DNA of 64,000 bases from Bolinopsis microptera (taxonomy: Eukaryota; Ctenophora; Tentaculata; Lobata; Bolinopsidae), in assembly GCF_026151205.1 (NCBI RefSeq), contig NC_087074.1, positions 3,534,001 to 3,598,000 of the forward strand, written 5' to 3'. Both the position numbers and the translations under genes were made by a program. Under the pieces are notes generated by a model. It did no database searches. It had not been told where the DNA came from and saw nothing but the letters and a program-made list of their open reading frames with translations. This document shows positions 22,101 to 31,300 of this stretch, piece by piece; the stretch's first letter is position 1, and each line of letters starts with the position of its first letter.

Positions 22101-24460
22101 CTGAAAGCTTTGAGTGTCAGCAGATCGATTTTTTCAGACGGATCTGTCTGTATTATGTCAAGGAAAATTGTTGACTCGGTGAATGGTCCTTTAGAGTTGA
22201 AACTATTATCGCTCCACGTGACACTGATTGACCGGTTATAGTCACATGATTCACCGCCAGCATTTGCACAAATCACATGATCCAACCAGATCGGCTTATC
22301 ATGTGACAAATATTCGGGTGACCATAGGATCCAATCAAACGTGTAACTGGACTCTCATACCAGACAGCAGACTATTTTCAGACATCAGAAACGTCTGATT
22401 ATGATAACGATAAACCATGGGTTAAAGTATATAAGGATGTTATATCTTGTTCATTGTTATCAATTGTTTACAGTCAGTTCATCTCTTCTTCCACAACCTA
22501 TCAACTATTCAACAACCTTTAATAATTAAACATCTTGTCAACAATCTATAAGATGCACTCTTTCGTACAGTACGCCATCAAACTAGGATACACTGCTTGT
22601 GATGCTGAATTAGCTCTCTCTAGATTGGGACACGATGCTATCACCAACGACCTCCTTACCCTGGTAATCTCCTTAAAATCAGCAACATCCGCTCGGAGGA
22701 ACGATCTACCGGGACAAGGAAAGCGTTTGCCAAAACCAAAACGATGTTTGGGATACAAACTGGAAAGTCTCTCCTATGTACCAGTTCCTGAAATGTGCTG
22801 ATATAGAAGCATTCTTAGGATTTTATGTGTCAGCAGCATACACAAAATCTTTATCAAGGCTGTATGGTCGGATGGTCCTATTCAAGAAACATAACTGAAG
22901 TTTATGCTTAAACTAATGGTCATCCTGAACTTAACCCTTACCCAAACCTTTCCGCTCTACCTTGATCCTTCCTTGCATGGCACCGATCCTGAACTTAATC
23001 ATGATCCCTGAACGGTGCTTGAATCCTTAACTGCAATGCTGAATTGAAACCTAGTGTATAAATTAATGGCTAACCATGATCCCCGGAACATAAAGTTGTT
23101 ATTCATTAAAGACAAAAAACATCATGACCTTATCTAGTGTCTTGATCTTACGCATGGGAAAATTCTTGATTTTCAACATACATTATGTCACCTGAACATG
23201 TGATTTGGATTTGATATTATTGATAATTGTGTGTATGTAGTTATCTATTGTTAATATTTATACTTTTTACCACTCTCACAAAATACTTTGTATTCTTCGA
23301 TACGGTAAAAACTAAAGAGCAATCATAAGATAAAAATGAATCCTAATTTTCTTCAGGCATCACTTGACCACGAGCGACTCCAGCCCATCAGCAAACACAT
23401 GGCTTCGAGTCTGGCAGATGGTAGTGTTGAGGGAAACTTAGCCACTATTCCTGGACTGTCACGTGCCCTGATACAACGTGCAGCACGTGCTGGCAATATG
23501 CCAACTGCTATCAGGGTCGAGGAACTGCTCAAGAAAAACGAAGTGAGTTTAATAAAATGCTGTTAATTCTTAATGTAGATGTTGTAGCTATAAATGGCTA
23601 CAGCTAACACTATTAAAGTATTAATGCTAAGTACCAAACAACAAGTGGGAGGTGGATCGTTGGTATACCATTAAATCGATTTAACACCGCAATTCCAGTC
23701 GCAATTAGCCTGGGACCACTACTAGCATAGTCACAACATCTACAAAGCTGCCATATAGCCTGACTGACAATTTTCTCGACTGACTGACAATGTTTCTTCT
23801 TTTCCCCATTTAGAATACAAAGATTAGTACATTTTAGCTTATAATTAATATTATATTTTTACCTATAGTTTACCTAGATTAAACAAGACTAGCCACTAGG
23901 AGTAGGACTTGTTAACAAGTTTTTTCCCTCGGAATAATGATTCATTCATAGATTGATCGTCATTTTTTTAGAGTCTGAGACTTGAAGTGGAAACAAGCAA
24001 CAAAGCGTTAAGTGATCTCCAAAGAGAGCACACCAAAGTTAAAGAGAGTTGTAAAACAGCTTGTTCAAACCTTCACTACACCACGGTTAGTTGAAATCCC
24101 TCGAAAGTCACGCCAGGCATGGAGTACACATTTTCCAGCTTCCGATTGCAACAATTTCTAAAATATGAGACTCAAACATTTATTCTTGTACATGTAATCT
24201 ACTAATCTAATCTACTAATCTAATCTACTAATCTAATCTACTAATCTAATCTACTATTGTAGATGCAAGTGACGACCCTAAAGCAGAGCCGGGAGAATGC
24301 GTTACAAAAGCTGAAGAAAGCTCAACAGAACTACGACGCTCTGAACAGATCCCTGACGAAACAAGCTGCAGGCTGGGTGCAAGAGAGGCTAGATGATCGT
24401 ACAGTGGACAGAACGAGGAAGATGCAACGCCTCTTCCCCAATCTCAATACCGTTGCATAG
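16152..24460 (+). CDS. Coiled-coil protein, 11 exons, about 426 aa
   Basis: Exons by splice signals and phase: 16152-16189, 16324-16461, 16635-16758, 17001-17114, 17360-17455, 17651-17758, 17944-17998, 18143-18252, 23357-23542, 23972-24085, 24263-24460 (TAG). All junctions keep frame (1281 nt). The protein starts MTIMDESSDMLSRFYQSLL and is almost wholly charged, heptad-rich and without a signal peptide: KNEELICTLEDSVLQLERLE, KERRDVKSQRSALDEQKRLL, KGKLKSELSVMKK, NKALSDLQREHTKVKE. A non-coiled segment in exon 9 (SSLADGSVEGNLATIPGLSR) may be a conserved motif. The tail is GWVQERLDDRT...RLFPNLNTVA. I cannot name the family; a centrosomal, ciliary or cytoskeletal scaffold is a guess. Exon 5 could end earlier at an in-frame GAG|GTGTCC. 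Intron 8 (5.1 kb) is packed with repeats. Confidence 0.75.
16872..16943 (+). tRNA. tRNA-Thr (TGT), copy 1
   Basis: 72 nt. The acceptor stem GCCTCCG pairs with CGGAGGC. D-arm is GCTCAGTGGTTAGAGC, anticodon stem CTGGT/ACCAG around loop CTTGTAA (anticodon TGT, threonine), T-loop TTCGATT. No intron. It lies in intron 3 of the coiled-coil gene. The preceding about 85 bp is shared with copy 3, so it may be part of a larger repeated unit. Confidence 0.85.
18853..18924 (+). tRNA. tRNA-Thr (TGT), copy 2
   Basis: Identical to copy 1 except A for G in the T-loop (TTCAATT), which is allowed at that purine position. It is followed by TGATTCAGTGACCTAGTCAC, a flank also found after copy 3. It lies in intron 8 of the coiled-coil gene. 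About 100 bp downstream is a short decayed echo of the anticodon arm (GCACTGGTCTAGTAAACCA). Confidence 0.8.
19321..22152. repeat. 2.8 kb long inverted repeat (foldback or hairpin-type element)
   Basis: Left arm 19321 to about 20575 and right arm about 21050 to 22152 are inverted copies. The outer 870 bp or so is nearly identical: the same 66-codon open frame starting MPFMADQLF appears at 19403 on plus and 22070 on minus with no change. The inner part (from about 20390) is imperfect. The outer ends read CAGACAGATCCGTCTG, itself palindromic. One arm has a small insertion near 21685. The repeated open frame has no recognisable domain. The unit lies in intron 8 of the coiled-coil gene. Confidence 0.85.
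22428..22434 (+). promoter_or_regulatory. TATA box of the ZC3H12-like mini-gene (copy 1)
   Basis: TATATAA lies 119 nt upstream of the start codon at 22553. The same box with the same spacing is present in copy 2 (53971-53977, minus strand). Conservation between copies and the position suggest a promoter; a start site 25-35 nt downstream (about 22453-22465) would be expected. Confidence 0.45.
22553..22801 (+). CDS. Small UBA-like protein resembling the N-terminus of ZC3H12/N4BP1 (copy 1)
   Basis: 82 codons, MHSFVQYAIKLGYTACDAEL then ALSRLGHDAITNDLLTLVIS. The pattern KLGY-x8-LxxLG-x3-TNxLL matches the UBA-like domain that precedes the PIN nuclease domain in Regnase (ZC3H12) and N4BP1/KHNYN proteins. 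The PIN domain itself is absent, because the frame stops after SYVPVPEMC. It therefore looks like a captured or split-off N-terminal module. It has its own TATA box and lies in intron 8 of the coiled-coil gene. A second copy in reverse at 53604-53852 keeps the whole frame, which argues against simple decay. Family assignment rests on the short motif only. Confidence 0.55.
   Translation: MHSFVQYAIKLGYTACDAELALSRLGHDAITNDLLTLVISLKSATSARRNDLPGQGKRLPKPKRCLGYKLESLSYVPVPEMC
24181..24256. repeat. CTAATCTAAT short tandem repeat before the last exon of the coiled-coil gene
   Basis: About five copies of a 15-16 bp unit CTAATCTAATCTA lie just upstream of the acceptor of the last exon. The CTAAT repeats resemble branch-point sequence, so the array offers several potential branch points. 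Confidence 0.6.
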
Positions 24461-24675
24461 TTAATCAAAGTTTACCTGTGGCGTTATAAACTTGAACTCA
24501 TGAATTATTCTCTAGTGGTTCGATGAAGTTTTATTTGAACGCTAACAGCATTGAGACGAAATCAGATCGAACATCTATAGCCTGTTTTTTTATTTTATGC
24601 CTTTCCGAGATCTTATAAATTCATTACGATTCGTAGTCTAATGAAAAATACAGTAATTTGTTATTCGTTATATAA

Positions 24676-25842
24676 GCAGTGTTCTGCCGTTTTCTCAGAA
24701 AAGGCAGTAAGTCCAATTTTTCGAAATATGGCAATATTGGTATCAAAATTTTCAGTAGAAAATTCTCTACAACATGAGCTACATATTAATGTATAGAAAC
24801 GTTGTTGCATGCAATTCCTAAGGAAGTAAGTCCAAGTTGAGAAACATTATGTTCGGTTTTGGCCAATTATTTTCTGAGAGAAGGACGTAAGTCCGGACTT
24901 ACTGCCTTTTCTGAGAAAATCTTGAAAATTTTCTGAGATAAGGAAGTATTTCCGTGGACTTACTGCCTTTTCTGAGATAAATTATCTGTGATAGGAAGAA
25001 GTAGCTGGACTTACTTCCTATAAAACCATGCTAAAAACAGAATTTTAGAAAGCGATTTCCCAAAAAGAACATAACTTTACTGCCGATTGATATTTTCGCT
25101 TGAAATTTTCAGAATCGATGTATAATTAAATTTCAACCTTACGTAAGTGATCAAAATTTTCATTTAGGCCTCAAAAAAAATTTGGTGGCCGATTTTCAAA
25201 AACGCTGGATGTATTTTAGTCGCAAAACATAAACATACGAGCAGTCATTGAGCTGTTATAATCGCAGAGAATGTTTAGTTTAGGTATATCTTTTAGATCA
25301 AGTTTATCTTCATCAAAATATCGATAAGATATCATTTAATGCACTTAAATCTTTCAAAATTGGCGAGTTTGCCTAAATAAGGGCATACTATTATTCAAAA
25401 ACATTTATCATATGATATGGAGCAATTTAGATTTACCTAATTGTTTATATTTTACAATATAATCCAAAATACATAGATCCCAACCTCAAAAATTTGGTAA
25501 AAAGCTTGGACTTACTTCCTTCTCAGAAAAATATTGAACAGAGATTTTTCTCAGAAAAGGAAGTAAGTCCAAGTTTTCTCAGAAAAGGCAGTAAGTCCAT
25601 CCAGTATGAAAAATTAGCTCGATTATTTGGCATAAAAATGGTTATATCTAAGCTTATGGACGGCTCAAAGCTTTAATTTTTTTGACAACTTATAATTTGA
25701 CTTATTATTGATAACTCAGCGTGTTTACTTTCGATCTTACGCAAAAAATAAGCGAAGAAAAAACCATAAACGCAAAAGTCGCAATATCTCGAAATGGCAA
25801 ATATGGACTTACTGCCTTTTCTGAGAAAACGGCAGTGTTGTG
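24676..25842. mobile_element. Non-autonomous TIR element rich in GGAAGTAAGTCC motifs
   Basis: The left end (CTGCCGTTTTCTCAGAAAAG then GCAGTAAGTCC) recurs inverted at the right end (25806-25842) as GGACTTACTGCC then TTTTCTGAGAAAACGGCAG. The matching arms are about 35 bp. Inside, the motif GG(A/C)AGTAAGTCC or its complement occurs at least eight more times in both orientations, mostly next to TTTTCTCAGAAAA. No transposase is seen. Internal open frames of 60-100 codons appear meaningless. Confidence 0.7.
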
Positions 25843-26109
25843 GAGATTGAAATTTAATTCCAGAGCCATTAATTATAATCCGCTGCTTTGTGATTTTTCT
25901 TGCTTCCCACAAATTGCAGGTGTGATCATCCACTACTTTCTAAAATCGCAAACCATGACGCTGTTTGGCAACAAACCAAACCTATTACGTAGCAGAACGA
26001 TACAAATCTTTTATCAACTAATTTAGTATCCCCTCCATTGTTCAAGATTAGTCACTAATTAAAGCCGAATCACCGCGTGGAACTCTCGCGGAACCGCATT
26101 TAATGCAGA

Positions 26110-26203
26110 TGTCTATGTTACCTAAATTAGAACGTATACCACCGACCCGGCCAGTGCACCGGCCGGGTCGGTGGTATACGTTCTAATTTAGGTAACATAG
26201 ACA
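26110..26203. repeat. Perfect hairpin, 43-bp arms
   Basis: Arms 26110-26152 and 26161-26203 are perfectly complementary around an 8-base loop (AGTGCACC). The stem tip is GC-rich (CCGACCCGGCC), unlike the AT-rich surroundings. It is possibly a small foldback element. Confidence 0.85.
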
Positions 26204-28388
26204 GGTTAAGATACCATGGTATATTAACCTCTAAATCTTTAGTGCGTTAGTAAAACTAAACAGAGTCGCTGTGGCCAAGGAAATTGAAAATTGTAGTTTG
26301 TAATGGCGTAGTTAAGCCACACTGTGAGTATAAAGACTACAATAACTTGTTTCCTAACCCCGTGCTTCCTGCCATTTTCGTAGACTGTTTGAGAAGTTTC
26401 CACACATTTTACTGTCATATTTAGACGTTCGCAACGTCGCTGTATTGGGGTAATAGGCCAAGTTCGCTTCTAAACGGCAGTGTAAATCTATTCGGATGAC
26501 CAGTAACGCAGTTCCAAAGCCTTATTTTCGCAGTTCAGTTAATATTCAGTTGTGCGAATGTTCGTTTTCGAACCATCTAGCTCAATGCTCAAACTTGGAC
26601 TGACCTATATTTGCAGCATAGCAAACTATTTCGTCATGGTTGATGCAGCTGTGCAGTTTGCGCGGCTGTTTGGTCATAATTAAACCTGGTTATAAACTTT
26701 AATCATTGTTGGTTTCGCAATTACTTCCAGTCCAGAGTTCTACGTGGTTTGTTCTTAATAAGTTAATTTGGCTTCTTATTTATTAACGTTGGGAGTTAGA
26801 GCCAAAAGCAAATTGTTACGGAGACCATCACAACGTTTTAGCGACTATTCGGCTTTGACTTCGAAGAGCAAATTTTGTTTAATAAATAGTGAACTGAGGC
26901 CGCCAGATCTTTGACTTGATTTCCCTCTCCGACGCAAATCTACGGAGAATAGTCGAAATTATTTTAGCCATTAGCCAACTGAACGTCATACAACGTCATA
27001 CAACGTCTATATAACGGCAACCGTTGTCTGGATACGCTCGTGGACCCTCCTTGTGGTCGACCTTGTCGTGCTGAAAGGAATCTTGATAATCATATCAAAA
27101 TACCTTGTAAGTTGTAGTTGCTTAGTTGTAAGATACGTGGCCGATATCTCGATATGGTAATATTGGGATCTGATTGGTGGTTTATTAACAATGGCAACCC
27201 TGACAAAGACAAATCTACGAAGCTCGACCACCATCTTAATACTACAATACAACTTCAGAAATACACTCGCTATACATATGATACAGCACTAGCTTTATTC
27301 TGTAGGCCAGAGTATTGTATAGCTGGATAGTTAGCGTGCACTTCCGATAAATGAAACTGTCCAAGAGTTTGAGAGTTTGAGAGTTTGGGTTCTGTCTAGA
27401 GTTTGAGAGTTTGAGAGTTTGGGTTCTGTCTAGAGTTTGAGAGTTTGAGAGTTTGGGTTCTGCCTAGAGTTTGGGTTCTCATGCCTATAGTTTGGGTTCT
27501 GCCTAGAGTTTGGGAGTTTGGGTTCTGCCTAAAGTTTGGGTTCTGCCAAGAGTTTGGGAGTTTGGGTTCTGCCTAGAGTTTGAGAGTTTAGGTTCTGGTG
27601 AGATACGTATTTGTAGGGAGAATGCTGACTTTTACCCTTTTACTTACTAAGTTACTACAGAGATATTGACTTTGATTCATCCATTAAAGTACCTCATTAG
27701 TCGTTATGTTATTACCTTGTTACTCTGTTCATAAGATGCTTCAGATATCTCCTGTTTATCGTTTACCATTTTACTGCCTCGATATTACCAGTTAACCATT
27801 TTGGAACAATAACTTCGGGTTACATTTAAATATCTGAGTATCTACTCTGCGAGTATGATTAGTATGATTGTACAGTAGCTTATTGGTATCGTTTATTGGG
27901 TTCTTTGATCTTCAGACATTGATATTAGGTTCAGTCATTTTGACTTTATGATATACTCCAGTAGCAGAGAGGAGTTCAGTGTGCACTTCGATGTACAGAG
28001 TTTTTTGCTACTGGATATGGATGAATAAGTCATTGGTAACTCAAATCACCGAGGGCCGCATGTTGTGTCGCTAGTCCCAACCCTGTGGAGCCACGCCCAT
28101 ATTTCATATCAGGTGCGTATATGGGAAATATGTATCTCAGCTTCTGAAGGTCTTAGAGACTCAAACTTGAGTTTAAAGTGACCGCAAAGCACATGTTTAT
28201 ATTGGTACTATGAAGGTCACGAAAGCAATAGTAATAGTTCAGCATCAATGTTTGACTTTGTTCTTGTTATAATCTTTCTAAATTTGTTTACCGGCCTGAT
28301 CATTTTTAATTTCAGTGTAAATTTGATAATAATAACAACGATTTGTGCAATAAATATTACCAAAACTAAACTCGCTTTTAAGAGCAGA
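26204..28388. other. Intergenic DNA with a GAGAGTTTGGGTTCTG tandem repeat
   Basis: At about 27358-27600 there is an irregular tandem array built from GAGTTTGAGAGTTTGGGTTC and TGTCTA or TGCCTA modules. The remainder shows no recognisable gene. The stretch directly upstream of 28389 would hold the promoter and 5' UTR of the SLC27-like gene. Confidence 0.55.
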
Positions 28389-31300
28389 ATGGAAATGTTA
28401 CACATAGTTCTAGCAATCCTGGTGACGATCCCCACTTTCCTCCTATTTATCGTATCTATCCTGTACTTCCACTATGGTATTGACGGCTGGGACGACATGA
28501 TCCGCGAGTTTAACATCCTCAAGTTCAAATTCTCCTTCGGTTGGTCTCAAGTCAGAATCCAGCGTCGAAAAGTTAACTACATAAAGACTTGGAAACATTC
28601 GGTAGACAAGTTTGGAGATTTGGTGTTCTTGGAAAAGGGAAGATCGACTTATACTTATAACGAGGTAAATTGCAATTTTTATAGGATATCCTGATCAATG
28701 GCACTTCATATCAAATAGACATTAGACATTACACAAGCTTAAGTCATTTCGGATACAAAGCACAATTCCATTTTTGGCCAGGTAGCGCAGTTGGTTAGAG
28801 CGCCAGCTTTGCAATCGTGAGGTTGCGAGTTCGAATCCCGCTGTCTGCCTGGTCGTGGGGTGAGCGTCGTTGACGTTCAGCTAAGGATCCTAAGTGGTCT
28901 ATGCAGCCCCCCGGTCTACTCAGCCGAATACTCGAGAATCGGGTGTGAGGGTTAAATGAGGAGCTGCCCATTGCAGCAAAGTCTCTGGAGAAGAAAGTAT
29001 GGTACACACTACCTTAACCGTCACTGGCCGAGTGAATCCTTCAGCTTCCTGTAATTGGCTGGTTACACTTGTGTAACAATGTGGCTGTTGGAATACTCCG
29101 AAGTAAAATAAGTGTGAGATTTTTAAAAACCTAGTTAAGATTAAATTCTAACAACATAATTCCAAGATCCCATGACATATCTAATAAGAATCATCAGAAG
29201 TCATGATCTTAATTAATTTATCAGCGCAACTTCAATCATCACTGTGATAACAACTCGAAAAAGTTCCACAAATGTAAGTAGATATTTCCAACAACAACTT
29301 TACCCAGATAGACGATCTGAGTAATGGTGTTGGCAAGTTCCTTTACGAGAAGGGTGTAGCGGATGGTAGTGTGGTGGGGATCATGATGACGAACAGTGTG
29401 GAATTTATAGTGTCCTGGCTGGCTATCATTAAACTTGGAGGTCGGCCAGCCCTCTTTAATACCAATCTCAGGTAAATCTAGCATGGCCCTCTTTAATACC
29501 AATCTCAGGTAAATCTAGCAGCCCTCTTTAATACCAATCTCAGGTAAATCTAGCAGCCCTCTTTAATACCAATCTCAGGTAAATCTAGCAGCCCTCTTTA
29601 ATACCAATCTCAGGTAAATCTAGCAGCCCTCTTTAATACCAATCTCAGGTAAATCTAGCAGCCCTCTTTAATACCAATCTCTGGTAAATCTAGCAGCCCT
29701 CTTTAATACCAATCTCTGGTAAATCTAGCAGCCCTCTTTAATACCAATCTCAGGTAAATCTAGCAGCCCTCTTTAATACCAATCTCAGGTAAATCTAGCA
29801 GCCCTCTTTAATACCAATCTCAGGTAAATCTAGCAGCCCTCTTTAATACCAATCTCTGGTAAATCTAGCAGCCCTCTTTAATACCAATCTCTGGTAAATC
29901 TAGCAGCCCTCTTTAATACCAATCTCAGGTAAATCTAGCAGCCCTCTTTAATACCAATCTCTGGTAAATCTAGCAGCCCTCTTTAATACCAATCTCAGGT
30001 AAATCTAGCAGCCCTCTTTAATACCAATCTCTGGTAAATCTAGCAGCCCTCTTTAATACCAATCTCTGGTAAATCTAGCAGCCCTCTTTAATACCAATCT
30101 CAGGTAAATCTAGCAGCCCTCTTTAATACCAATCTCAGGTAAATCTAGCAGCCCTCTTTAATACCAATCTCTGGTAAATCTAGCAGCCCTCTTTAATACC
30201 AATCTCTGGTAAATCTAGCAGCCCTCTTTAATACCAATCTCAGGTAAATCTAGCAGCCCTCTTTAATACCAATCTCAGGTAAATCAAGCAGCTTGGAGGT
30301 CGAGTATAGCGGCCGAGATGGCTCACCAAAATTTTCACTGAAAATTTTGAATTAAAAAATTAATTATACAATTAATCGCAAAACAAAAACGATTTTGAAT
30401 TTGATTTGTAAAATGATTTTAAAATTTAAATAAAAAACGATTTTCATATTGAAATTGAAAACGATTCTCATTTTTAAAACGATTTTGAGTTTGATTTTGA
30501 AAACGATATTGATTTTGATTTTGATTTTGAAAACGATATTGGTTTTGATTTTAAAAACAATATTGATTTTGATTTTAAAAACGATATTGATTTTGATTTT
30601 GAAAACGATATTGATTTTGATTTCGAAAACGATATTGATTTTGATTTTGAAAACCATTTTGATTTTGAAAATGTTTTTTTTTTTTTCCCCCGGTGGCGGC
30701 CGAAATGGCTCAGCTAGCTAATTAGCCGTATGGGATTTATGTTCCGGGGTATTTGGAACAGGTTTAGGGGTTTAAATAGTTAGTACCCGTCCCAAACCAT
30801 CAGAAAAATCAAGTTTCGACCTCCCAACCCACTCAGGCCACTCCCAGAGGCCACGTTCATCCCAAAATAGCTGAAATCCAGGTCGAATCAAGATAGTTAG
30901 ATGGGCGTGGATCCCATACGGCTAATTAGCTAGCTGAGCCATCTCGGCCGCCACCGGGAAAAAAAAATTTCAAAATCAAAATGGTTTTCAAAATCAAAAT
31001 GGTTTTCAAAATCAAAATCAATATCGTTTTCAAAATCAAAATCAATATCGTTTTCAAAATCAAAATCAATATCGTTTTTAAAATCAAAATCAATATCGTT
31101 TTTAAAATCAAAACCAATATCGTTTTCAAAATCAAAATCAAAATCAATATCGTTTTCAAAATCAAACTCAAAATCGTTTTAAAAATGAGAATCGTTTTCA
31201 ATTTCAATATGAAAATCTTATATTTGATCCTTCGAACAGCTGTTGAGCAATGAAACGCAAACATAATCTTAGCAATATGAAAATCGTTTTTTATTTAAAT

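Noticed and set aside
28775-28850. Functional tRNA-Ala(TGC)
   Set aside because: The D-arm and B box look good, but the anticodon stem does not pair and the sequence continues into a body shared with a second dispersed copy. It is better read as a SINE head.
29446-30290. CRISPR-like regular array
   Set aside because: The 35-bp units are directly abutting with no unique spacers, and the first unit is the end of a real exon. It is a minisatellite in an animal gene.
30364-31264. Hydrophobic open frames (KTILILIL and FKIKINIV repeats)
   Set aside because: They are translations of simple AAAATCAAAATC-type repeats in the foldback arms. They mirror each other on both strands.
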